Assembly: GCA_049520515.1 (NCBI GenBank)
Contig: JBEKPS010000001.1
Location: forward strand, 186,001-250,000
Source: JAFAMS01 sp049520515
GTDB taxonomy: Bacteria > Vulcanimicrobiota > Vulcanimicrobiia > Vulcanimicrobiales > Vulcanimicrobiaceae
Direction of reading: 5' to 3'
Length of the DNA: 64,000 bases
Shown here: positions 47,907-55,703 of the stretch, in pieces
How positions within the stretch are numbered: position 1 is the stretch's first letter
Layout: every line of letters starts with the position of its first letter
Notes under the pieces: generated by a model
What the model was told of the DNA's origin: nothing
The model's input: only the letters and a program-made list of their open reading frames with translations
The model's database searches: none
Program-made: the position numbers and the translations under genes

Positions 47907-49475
47907 CTACGCTTCTGCTGAGATGGCTGCAACTCCCCGCGGAATTACTGCCCGTCCGAGCGCTTTTGCAAGAAGGTCTGCCTTGTAGCCCGCTGCCGCG
48001 ACCTCAGATGCGAGGTCTCCGCTGCTTTGGGTATCGTTCGCTTCGACTTCTATCGCAACGGCCGCAGGCCCCCATCGAATACGCACGTCGCTTACAATGC
48101 CCTGTTGACGAACGTCCAGCCCATCTGCAACACGAAGGATTCCCGCCAACAATGCAACGCGATCGCGCTCGAGCGTTCCAAGCGCTGTCCATTCGGGATG
48201 CGTCGTTTTCGGAAGCGCTTTGCGGTGATAGCGAACGATTGTTGCAAGTAATTCTCGCTCCGGATCGCTCCAACCATCGAGCGTGCTGCTTCGTATCAGG
48301 TAAGCGCCGTGCTTGTGATGAGCACTGGGGTTCACAAATTTTCCGATATCGTGCAGCAGCGCTGCAGCGTGAATCAACTCGCGATCGACCGGACTAATCC
48401 GGACGTTTGGCGCCAGCTCGTCGAAGATGCGCAGGGCCAAACGCGCGACGCTGCGTTCGTGCAGCCCACTGCTTTGATAGCGGCGTGCGAGCGCAGCAAT
48501 CGATTCACGCCGGCGCGCACGCAAGACGTCGAGCCTGCGCACGATATCCGTGTCCGCCTGTACGAGATCGATGACGACGCCTTCACGCAGCGCGTGCTGG
48601 CTGACGACGATCTCGCGCGCGCCGATCCCAACGAGAGATTCGATGAGCACGGCGGCGCCCGCGATGATGATGTCGGCGCGCCGTGCATTCATCCCGGGCA
48701 GCGTGCGCCGCTGCGCCTCCGTGAGCGTGAGCATCCTGGCCTGTAGTACGCGCAGACGCTCGAGGCTCAGGACGTGCCCGTGGATGCTTGGACGCGCGCC
48801 CTGCTCGCCGGCGTCGAGCGCCGCGAGACCCATGATCGTTCCCGACGTTCCGATCACGAGATCGCAATCGAACTCGCGTAAGCGTGTAACAAGCGGTGAA
48901 AGTACGTTCTTGACGTGTGTGACGAGCTCGGGATAACGCCCGTACGGCGGTTCGTCGCCGCGCAGAAATGCATCATATAATCGCAGGCTGCCGAGCTTGA
49001 CGCTCTCGAGCAGATACGGACGCCGGTCATCCGCGACGATCCATTCCGTCGACCCGCCACCGATGTCGACAATGCACGCGAGACGCTCCTGCAGCGGAAA
49101 GTTCCGCGTCACGCCGAGATAAATCAGCCGCGCTTCTTCGCGCTCATCGAGCACTTCGAGTGGAACGCCGCACAGGCGCTCGACTTCGCTGGCAAACTCG
49201 GCGCCGTTCCGGGCTTCGCGTACTGCTGACGTAGCGACGACGCGAATGCGCTCGGCGTCGCGCTCGTGCGCCAACCGCACGAATCGCGCAATCGCTTCGA
49301 CGCCTCGTGCGATCGCACGTTTTCCGAGAGCCCCGCCTTCCAGCGCGTCATCGCCACCGAGGCGAACCATTTCGCGCGCTTTGAAGACCGTTCGGGTCGA
49401 CATCGATTCCGCGTCGACCTCGACGACGATCAAGTGGATGGAATTCGTCCCAACATCGATCGCGCCGATCCGCAT
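47907..49475 (-). CDS. ppx: Exopolyphosphatase / guanosine pentaphosphatase with HD domain
   Basis: 522 residues. The N-terminal Ppx/GppA part has IGAIDVGTNSIHLIVVEV, ATSAVREARNG, CIVDIGGGSTEW and VIGTSGTIMGLA (actin-like phosphatase loops). The C-terminal domain has the HD motif ALLHDIGKFVN and a late YHRK, as in E. coli Ppx. It cleaves terminal phosphate from polyphosphate or pppGpp. First gene before phoB, so polyphosphate metabolism is tied to the Pho system. Confidence 0.94.
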   Translation of the reverse strand: MRIGAIDVGTNSIHLIVVEVDAESMSTRTVFKAREMVRLGGDDALEGGALGKRAIARGVEAIARFVRLAHERDAERIRVVATSAVREARNGAEFASEVERLCGVPLEVLDEREEARLIYLGVTRNFPLQERLACIVDIGGGSTEWIVADDRRPYLLESVKLGSLRLYDAFLRGDEPPYGRYPELVTHVKNVLSPLVTRLREFDCDLVIGTSGTIMGLAALDAGEQGARPSIHGHVLSLERLRVLQARMLTLTEAQRRTLPGMNARRADIIIAGAAVLIESLVGIGAREIVVSQHALREGVVIDLVQADTDIVRRLDVLRARRRESIAALARRYQSSGLHERSVARLALRIFDELAPNVRISPVDRELIHAAALLHDIGKFVNPSAHHKHGAYLIRSSTLDGWSDPERELLATIVRYHRKALPKTTHPEWTALGTLERDRVALLAGILRVADGLDVRQQGIVSDVRIRWGPAAVAIEVEANDTQSSGDLASEVAAAGYKADLLAKALGRAVIPRGVAAISAEA

Positions 49476-49499
49476 CTGGCATGACCCTTCTCACGAAGG

Positions 49500-50393
49500 A
49501 TGAAGAATCTTCCTGTGTTGCGCGCCTTCATCCGGTTATCACGTGTGAAGTTCTTGACAGGCGGGTTGTTGGGATTCGCGCTCGGTGCGGCCATTGCGCG
49601 CTACGACGGAGCGTACATCGATTGGCAGGTGTATGTGGTGGGACAAGTGATGGTGACGTCGTTCCACTTGATGGTCCACTATGCGAACGATTACTACGAC
49701 CGGTTCTGCGATGAATCGGCCGAGCGAACGGCGTGGTCGGGTGGAAGCGGCGCGCTGCTCGAGGGCGGACTCTCACCGCGCATTGCGCTCAACGCCGCCT
49801 TTGCCTGTGCGGGAGTCGGGATATTCGCAATCGTCGTTTTTGCGATCAGCGCCGCGTACGTTCCGGCAATCGTTGGCGTGGTCATTGCGATTCTCGCGTG
49901 GTCGTATAGCGCGCCGCCAATGCGGCTGCTCGCGCGCGGCTTGGGCGAGCTCGACACGGCAGTGATCATCGCGCTGCTCTTCCCGCTTGCGGGCTATGTG
50001 ACGTTTGCGCACATGCCGGCCCTGCGTTTGTTCGCGAGCACGCTGCCGTCGATCGCAGCCATGTTCGTCTTGATGTTTTGCGTCGAGTATCCCGACATCG
50101 ACTCGGATCGCGCGACCGGGAAAATGAATCTCGTTGCGCGGCTCGGGCGCGAGCATGCGCGTTACCTGATTTATGGCGCCGTCGCCGCAATCTACGTGGG
50201 AACGTTCCTTGCGATCGGGCTCGGCGGCGTAGCGATGCTTGCCCCTTTCATGACGCTGACGATTCCCATTGCATGGTTCGTGTGCACGCGAGTCGGCACG
50301 GCAAACGTCGCCGACGTCGCCGCCAGCGGCGTCGCGCTCTTCGTCGCGACGATCCTCGGATCGACGCTAGCTTACGTGGCCCTTATACTTTGA
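49500..50393 (+). CDS. UbiA family prenyltransferase, MenA-like
   Basis: 297 residues with about eight membrane helices. The first Asp-rich motif is NDYYDRFCDE and the second EYPDIDSDRATGKMNLVARLG. The N-terminal RLSRVKFLTGGLLGFALG and the short length suit 1,4-dihydroxy-2-naphthoate prenyltransferase, but other aromatic acceptors are possible. The start ATG 49500 is preceded directly by GAAGG, unusually close. Its end overlaps the convergent aldolase gene by 11 bases. Confidence 0.85.
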   Translation: MKNLPVLRAFIRLSRVKFLTGGLLGFALGAAIARYDGAYIDWQVYVVGQVMVTSFHLMVHYANDYYDRFCDESAERTAWSGGSGALLEGGLSPRIALNAAFACAGVGIFAIVVFAISAAYVPAIVGVVIAILAWSYSAPPMRLLARGLGELDTAVIIALLFPLAGYVTFAHMPALRLFASTLPSIAAMFVLMFCVEYPDIDSDRATGKMNLVARLGREHARYLIYGAVAAIYVGTFLAIGLGGVAMLAPFMTLTIPIAWFVCTRVGTANVADVAASGVALFVATILGSTLAYVALIL

Positions 50394-51285
50394 CCGTCGA
50401 CGCTTTGTAGATCTCGTCGATCGCTTGCGTGAGCGCCGCGTTGAACTCGGCGTCGGTCATCTGCGCTTTGAGATCTTGCACGAGCGCGCGCGAGAAGCTC
50501 GCGATCATGTTGTGCTGATGCGATAATTTCTCGTCGGCATCGGCGCGAGTGTAGCCGCCGGAAAGCGCGACGACACGCTTGACGCGCTTGTGCGAGATCA
50601 CCGGCGCATAGAAATCTGGTTTGTCAGGGATCGTCAGCTTGATCATGACCTGACCATCTGTCATTGCGTCGAGGTGGCTCGCGAGCTCGTCGCGCAAGAT
50701 CGCTTCCGCGCCGGCTTTGTCCGGACTCTTGATCGAGACTTCCGGCTCGAGGATCGGCATGAGGCCGTGCGATGCGACTTGCTTTCCAATCTCAAACTGC
50801 TGATCGACGATCGCTTTGATTCCGGTCTTCGACGGCAGGTTGATGGTTGAGCGCTCCTTCGTGCCGTAGATACCGAGCTTCGCGGCCCGCGCGAGTAAGT
50901 CGTCCAAGCCCGGCATCGGCTTCATCATGCTGACGCCATCGCTTTCCGCTTCGAGACCCTTATCGATCTTCAAGAACGGCACGACTTTGCGGTCTTCCCA
51001 GAGATAGCTCGGCACCGGCTTACCTTGCGCCGTTCCGTCCATCGTCATCTCAAAAAGAATTGCAGCGATGACTTTATCACCGGTGAACGACGGCGACGAT
51101 ATGATGCGCACGCGAAACTCGTGCATCAGCTTGAACATCTCCACGTCGCCGCTGTAGGCGCTGTCGGGGATGCCGTATAGCCGCAATGCACCGGGCGTCG
51201 AGCCTCCGCTCTGGTCGAGCGCGGCAATGAAGCCGGGCTTCGTCGACATCTGCTCGCTCATCGAGCGATCGGTCATAGCCTTCAA
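50383..51285 (-). CDS. Fructose-bisphosphate aldolase class I
   Basis: 300 residues. It matches the short bacterial class I type. GFIAALDQSGGSTPGAL is the N-terminal signature, with YLWEDRKVVPFLKIDKGLE (Lys region) and EPEVSIKSPDKA; the Schiff-base Lys is probably in MIKLTIPD. Interconverts fructose-1,6-bisphosphate and triose phosphates without a metal. A monocistronic unit. Confidence 0.92.
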   Translation of the reverse strand: MKAMTDRSMSEQMSTKPGFIAALDQSGGSTPGALRLYGIPDSAYSGDVEMFKLMHEFRVRIISSPSFTGDKVIAAILFEMTMDGTAQGKPVPSYLWEDRKVVPFLKIDKGLEAESDGVSMMKPMPGLDDLLARAAKLGIYGTKERSTINLPSKTGIKAIVDQQFEIGKQVASHGLMPILEPEVSIKSPDKAGAEAILRDELASHLDAMTDGQVMIKLTIPDKPDFYAPVISHKRVKRVVALSGGYTRADADEKLSHQHNMIASFSRALVQDLKAQMTDAEFNAALTQAIDEIYKASTVKV

Positions 51286-51365
51286 ATCACGTCACCTCAT
51301 GGGCCATTGATGCCCTCGCCCCTTCGTATTAAAGCCCACCCCTCCCCGCTGCTAGAGCCGCCCCC

Positions 51366-52010
51366 TTAAGGCACCGAGCTGAGATCGAAGTCTGCGAGTG
51401 ACTCGAGCACGAGGTCAGCCTTCGCGAGATCAAGGCCGGCGGTTACGGGATTGGGAACTGCGACACAATATATTCCCGCCGCTTTCGCTGCGGCAATTCC
51501 GTTTGGTGAATCCTCAAAGGCCATAGCCTCGTCCGCGTGCACATCGAGAGTTTCGAGTGCTTCGAGATAGAGTGTAGGACGCGGCTTTGCGCGAGCTGGA
51601 TCACCGTTAGCGCAGACTATCGCGTCGAATCTCTCGAGGCCAGAGCGGCGCCTCAAATGCCCCTCGATCCATTCGCGCGAGCTCGATGATACGATGCATG
51701 TTAGCAGACCACGACTACTTGCGATGTCGAGCAAAGCGTCAACTCCCGGCAAGAAATCCTCAAGCTCGCAAAGTTCCAGTACGCGCCGCTTTTGCTCCTC
51801 GAACGCTTCGGCGGCCGGCGCGCTTCCAAGGCTCCTGAGATGCTCCGCCGGATCGAAACCACCGATCGTCCCAATGGCGCGAGACCATGTCGCCAGATCC
51901 AAAACGTGACCGTGCTGCTCGTAAAGCTCACACATTGCCCGAAACTCGGCGCTTTCAGTATCGATAAGCAGCCCATCAAAATCGAAGAGCAGTGCGCGTA
52001 GATTTTTCAT
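51366..52010 (-). CDS. HAD family hydrolase (beta-phosphoglucomutase-like)
   Basis: 214 residues. HAD motif I FDFDGLLIDTES, motif II IVSSSS, motif III Lys in ARAKPRPTLYLEAL, and motif IV FEDSPNGIAAAKAAG. The cap is of the small helical subclass I type. Substrates of this group are sugar phosphates or 2-phosphoglycolate; not decidable here. An apparently single gene between the aldolase and HMG-CoA lyase operons. Confidence 0.9.
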   Translation of the reverse strand: MKNLRALLFDFDGLLIDTESAEFRAMCELYEQHGHVLDLATWSRAIGTIGGFDPAEHLRSLGSAPAAEAFEEQKRRVLELCELEDFLPGVDALLDIASSRGLLTCIVSSSSREWIEGHLRRRSGLERFDAIVCANGDPARAKPRPTLYLEALETLDVHADEAMAFEDSPNGIAAAKAAGIYCVAVPNPVTAGLDLAKADLVLESLADFDLSSVP

Positions 52011-52102
52011 AAGTCGTTGGCGACGATACGTTCCAGTGGCGAGAGAGTCGCTGTTTGGCGCGTTATCTAACGCCTGCGGTCAACGTGCGTGCGCCCGGGA
52101 AT

Positions 52103-52993
52103 CTACGCGATACATTTAAACGGGCCGGCGCGGTGGAGCGCGCTCGGCACGGAATGTTCGAGCTGCTTCTCGAGCCACTTTGCGGTTGAGATCAGTTTGT
52201 CGAGGTCGATGCCGGTTTCGTAACCCATGCCGTGCAGCATGTAGACGACGTCTTCGGTCGCGACGTTGCCGGTTGCGGCGGGCGCGAAGGGACAGCCGCC
52301 CACGCCGCCGACCGATGCATCGAGCATTTCCGCGCCGGCTTCAACTGCGGCGAGGGCGTTGGCGACGCCGGTATTGCGCGTATCATGGAAATGGCAGCCG
52401 ACCGGAATGGGCGTATCGGACATCCCTTCGACCAGAATCCGCACCTGTTTGGGCACGCCGACGCCGATCGTATCCGCGAACGAGATCGCGTCCGGTCCCA
52501 ATTCCGCAACTTGGTGCGCGATCTCGAGGACACGCATCGGATCGACGGTCCCCTCGAACGGGCATCCGAATGCAACCGCTAGTCCGATCGAGATGCCGAG
52601 TCCGTCCTCACGCGCGCGGTCGATGATGCGTTTTGCAATCACGAGCGAATCGACGACCTTTGCGCCCTGGTTACGCTCGCCGAACGCGTCCGTGACGGGA
52701 AACGCGTAATGGACCGCTTGCAGATCGGTTGCAAGCGCGCGATCGTAACCGCGCTCGTTCAGCACGAGCGCATTGAACTCGGTCTTGGTGTCGACCGGCA
52801 AGAGCGAGACCACAGTCTCCGCGCCCGCCATGCGCGGCACGCGCTGTTCGTTAACGAAGCTTACCGCTTCGACGTACGGAACGCCGGCATCCGCGAGACG
52901 CCGGCACAACTCGGCCCGCATCTCGGGCGTCGTCTGCGTCGCATCATTCTGTAGCCCGTCGCGCGGCCCGACGTCGCAAATGTCGATGTTCAC
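52103..52993 (-). CDS. Hydroxymethylglutaryl-CoA lyase
   Basis: 296 residues. DmpG/HMGL fold: DVGPRDGLQN (metal Asp, catalytic Arg), AVSFVNEQRVPRMA, VAFGCPFEG, DTIGVGVPKQV, HFHDTRNTGVANALAA (metal His) and the catalytic loop Cys in SVGGVGGCPFAPAATGNVATED. It splits HMG-CoA into acetoacetate and acetyl-CoA in leucine breakdown. It overlaps the PheC-like stop by four bases; no other leucine-degradation genes are nearby. Confidence 0.93.
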   Translation of the reverse strand: MNIDICDVGPRDGLQNDATQTTPEMRAELCRRLADAGVPYVEAVSFVNEQRVPRMAGAETVVSLLPVDTKTEFNALVLNERGYDRALATDLQAVHYAFPVTDAFGERNQGAKVVDSLVIAKRIIDRAREDGLGISIGLAVAFGCPFEGTVDPMRVLEIAHQVAELGPDAISFADTIGVGVPKQVRILVEGMSDTPIPVGCHFHDTRNTGVANALAAVEAGAEMLDASVGGVGGCPFAPAATGNVATEDVVYMLHGMGYETGIDLDKLISTAKWLEKQLEHSVPSALHRAGPFKCIA

Positions 52994-53796
52994 GAGCCGA
53001 TATACTTGGCGAACAGCTTCGCGTACGATCCGTTCGACGTCATCTTCGCGATCCAGGTGTTCGTGAAGTCGAGCAGCGCCGTCTGACCCTTCTGCATGAA
53101 ATAGACGTGCGCGCTATGCGTGAACGGATGGTCGGGATCGACAGCATATAAGCGGTGATCGCGCGAAGCTTTCAAGCGTGCTTCGACCCCATCGGTGAAC
53201 ATCACGTCGCCTTGGCCCGCGACCAGCATGTTCGGGATGGCAAGATTATCGTTGACCACGACAATCTTCGCGTTCTTGATATTGCCGTTGACGAAGAGTT
53301 GATTCGTTCCGCCCGGATTGACGAGCACCGTCACATCGGGCTTGTCAAAATTTGATAGTGTATTGGTTGAATACTTCGCTTTGTCGGAAGCGCGGACCAG
53401 CGCGACTTTTCCGTCTTGTATGTAGGCGGCAGTGAGCTCTCCGACTTTCGAGCGCGCTTCATTCCAGCTGACGCCGCCCATTGCGATATCGAACTTGCCC
53501 GCGAGCAAGTCAGCAGTCATCGTCGGCCATGTCGTCTTGACGATCTGCAGCTTCACGTTTGGACCGATCGCAGATGCCAGCATCGCAGCCGCGTCGGCGT
53601 CGATTCCGCGGTATACGCCGTTTGCATCGACGAGGCTAAACGGATCGTAATCGCCGGTTAGGCCAACCTTCAGAACGCCGGTTTGACGAATTTGTGCCAG
53701 ATCGTCGGTTGCCGGCGCGACGGCGGTCTGTGCGATTGCGGCGATGGGAACCGCAGCAAGGGCGAGCACTGCGAGAAAGCGTGAACGGATCATCAT
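52990..53796 (-). CDS. Periplasmic solute-binding-fold protein, cyclohexadienyl dehydratase (PheC)-like
   Basis: 268 residues with a signal peptide (LAVLALAAVPIAAIAQ). The SBP family 3 fold (LKVGLTGDYDPFSLVDANGVYRGIDADAAAML) carries VNPGGTNQLFVNGNI and GQGDVMFTDGVEAR, which resemble the periplasmic prephenate/arogenate dehydratase PheC more than amino-acid transport proteins. No ABC permease genes flank it, which also favours an enzyme. The expected catalytic Glu is plausible at the DGVEAR Glu. I am fairly sure of the fold, less of the activity. Confidence 0.78.
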   Translation of the reverse strand: MMIRSRFLAVLALAAVPIAAIAQTAVAPATDDLAQIRQTGVLKVGLTGDYDPFSLVDANGVYRGIDADAAAMLASAIGPNVKLQIVKTTWPTMTADLLAGKFDIAMGGVSWNEARSKVGELTAAYIQDGKVALVRASDKAKYSTNTLSNFDKPDVTVLVNPGGTNQLFVNGNIKNAKIVVVNDNLAIPNMLVAGQGDVMFTDGVEARLKASRDHRLYAVDPDHPFTHSAHVYFMQKGQTALLDFTNTWIAKMTSNGSYAKLFAKYIGS

Positions 53797-54608
53797 CGGC
53801 GGCGGCGTTTTCTCCTTGGGGGATCAGGGCGGCGAGAGCGATTCATTTCGTCACAACGAACGCGCGCCTCCCGGAACATCGCGAGGGCCAGGGTAAGCGC
53901 GGAACGCGCTGCCGCGGCCTTGCGCGCGTCTTCCGGCGCGATGGCCTCCGCGCACAAACGTGCCGCAGCGGCGGTACGCTCGCTCGAAAGCCGCTCGCCC
54001 TGCAGCTGGTGTTCGGCCAGGCGTGCCCGAACTGGCGGACCGTCATCGATCGAAAGTGCAACGCGAACGCGCGTGGCACGTCCGTCATCGCCGAGCCTGA
54101 ACGTCGCGCCGATGATCAAGTCGTGTGATGCCGTACCGTCGCGAATCGTCCGGCGGCGCTGCACGTAGATGTCGCCCGAATTGGGTTCGAATTCGATCGA
54201 GAGAGGTGCTTCGTGGGGGGCGAGGACGAGCGCATCGATCGGCGTGACGCGCGTCCGCCCAAGCGAGACGACCTCAACGTTCGCTTCCGAAACGGCCAAG
54301 AACAACGCAGCACTTGCGGCCTTGAAGAGCGACGCGTCGAGAACCGGATGCCCGCGCAATGACGCCTCGCCGGCAAAGGCCCCGAAGCGTATCTTGTTTT
54401 CGTCACCAATCGCGGCGGCGCAGAACTCGTCGAGCTGGCGAACGTCGATGATTTGCGCTTCGCGCGGAACGTGCGTGTAGCTTGACGCGAGCAAACCGCT
54501 CGTTCCGATAAGCCAGCGAACCTGTTCGCGATGCGTAAACGAGAGACCAAGGGCGTCACGCAGCGTACGCGGCGTGAAAATGGAGAGTTGTCGCTGGCTA
54601 AAAGCCAT
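53793..54608 (-). CDS. FAD-binding subunit of molybdopterin dehydrogenase family, divergent and solitary
   Basis: 271 residues. The beginning (FTPRTLRDALGLSFTHREQVRWLIGTSGLLASSYTHVPREAQIIDVRQLDEF) follows the CoxM/xanthine dehydrogenase FAD-domain pattern, but the pyrophosphate-binding AGGTDL motif is replaced by IGTSGL. A C-terminal CO-dehydrogenase-flavoprotein domain follows (RVRVALSIDDGPPVRARLAEHQLQG). No molybdopterin or 2Fe-2S subunit lies nearby. Ends overlapping the PheC-like gene (ATGA). Confidence 0.65.
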   Translation of the reverse strand: MAFSQRQLSIFTPRTLRDALGLSFTHREQVRWLIGTSGLLASSYTHVPREAQIIDVRQLDEFCAAAIGDENKIRFGAFAGEASLRGHPVLDASLFKAASAALFLAVSEANVEVVSLGRTRVTPIDALVLAPHEAPLSIEFEPNSGDIYVQRRRTIRDGTASHDLIIGATFRLGDDGRATRVRVALSIDDGPPVRARLAEHQLQGERLSSERTAAAARLCAEAIAPEDARKAAAARSALTLALAMFREARVRCDEMNRSRRPDPPRRKRRRR

Positions 54609-54646
54609 CTTTGTTCTTAGTAGTTCGACGGAATAGGCGACTTTCC

Positions 54647-55693
54647 TTAAAGACTGAGGACGCCCGCGTATCCCGTGAGCTCCACGTAGGCAGCGCCATG
54701 CACCGGACGCGAGCGATCAACGCCCGACACGTCGCAATCGCCCTCCCAATACGCGACGTGAAGCTGTTGATCGATCAACTCTTGGTCGTGCAAAAGCGGC
54801 ACAATCGTGACGTCCAGGCCTTCACTCGGCACACGGACGCGCCAGCCGCTCGGGTAGAGGGCACCGCTCGCAGGACTCTTCCATGTACCGAGCGGCTGCG
54901 TCCGAAAATCACGTAACAGCAAATGCCGGACATCTCCATTAGGGGCGACCAAGGAGCCGCTCGACTGCGGAGTAATGCCGCCGTCTTTTTGGCGCAACAC
55001 ATACAGCATGAGCTCGCGGCCGTCGTCGAGCTGGAGCGCATACCAATCCCAGCCGCGCTGATTTGGTTCGAGCTCGTCCGAGCCATACTCGTGATCCATC
55101 CACGACTCACCATCGACCGCCACGCGCGTTCCGCCGACCATTAGCGTTCCCGCCGTCGCCAAACGCGTGATCGAGTAGTAATGGGACGCGCACGAAGCGC
55201 ACGAGCCTTTCCGCGAGATGCCACCCTCACCGTTGATGGCGGGAGCTTTCTCCGCACGTAAGGCGAGATCGATCGCATTCGATCCGGAAATCGCATGCAA
55301 TACGATCGGATCGATTCCGCGCACCGACCAATCACCGGCGTGCACGTTCAGCGTTCCAACCGACGCTCCACCCATGCCGAGCGCGTCGCGGACGAATCGC
55401 TCGTCGTGAACGAACGTTTTTCCGTTCACGTCGGTGATCGCGAAATGTGCGGGAAAGACTTCGGAGCCGTGCCAACGCGATACACCCGGCGCAAAGCGAG
55501 CATCTCCCGGCCGGATCCCGAAGCGGAAGATCGTCAATTCGAAGCCGAAGCGCCGGCCGTCACGGGCGTGCACGTGCCCCGTGAAATACCACCACTCGCT
55601 TTGATATGCCGGATGCGCTCCGTGATCGCGCGGAAAGACGAACGTGTACGGCGCGGTTGCGATTGCAAACGCCAGCAACGCAAGAAGCTTCAT
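54647..55693 (-). CDS. AttH/CrtC-type lipocalin-like protein, exported
   Basis: 348 residues with a signal peptide (LLALLAFAIATAPYTFVF). Motifs HPAYQSEWWYFTGHVHA, FGFELTIFRF, HYYSITRL and GESWMDHEYGS ... GWDWYALQLDDGRELMLYVLR are those of the AttH/carotenoid 1,2-hydratase two-lipocalin fold. Such proteins are frequently coded next to FtsX-type ABC permease genes, as here. It probably binds or hydrates a hydrophobic molecule outside the inner membrane. Confidence 0.88.
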   Translation of the reverse strand: MKLLALLAFAIATAPYTFVFPRDHGAHPAYQSEWWYFTGHVHARDGRRFGFELTIFRFGIRPGDARFAPGVSRWHGSEVFPAHFAITDVNGKTFVHDERFVRDALGMGGASVGTLNVHAGDWSVRGIDPIVLHAISGSNAIDLALRAEKAPAINGEGGISRKGSCASCASHYYSITRLATAGTLMVGGTRVAVDGESWMDHEYGSDELEPNQRGWDWYALQLDDGRELMLYVLRQKDGGITPQSSGSLVAPNGDVRHLLLRDFRTQPLGTWKSPASGALYPSGWRVRVPSEGLDVTIVPLLHDQELIDQQLHVAYWEGDCDVSGVDRSRPVHGAAYVELTGYAGVLSL

Positions 55694-55703
55694 TCAAAAA
55701 GCC

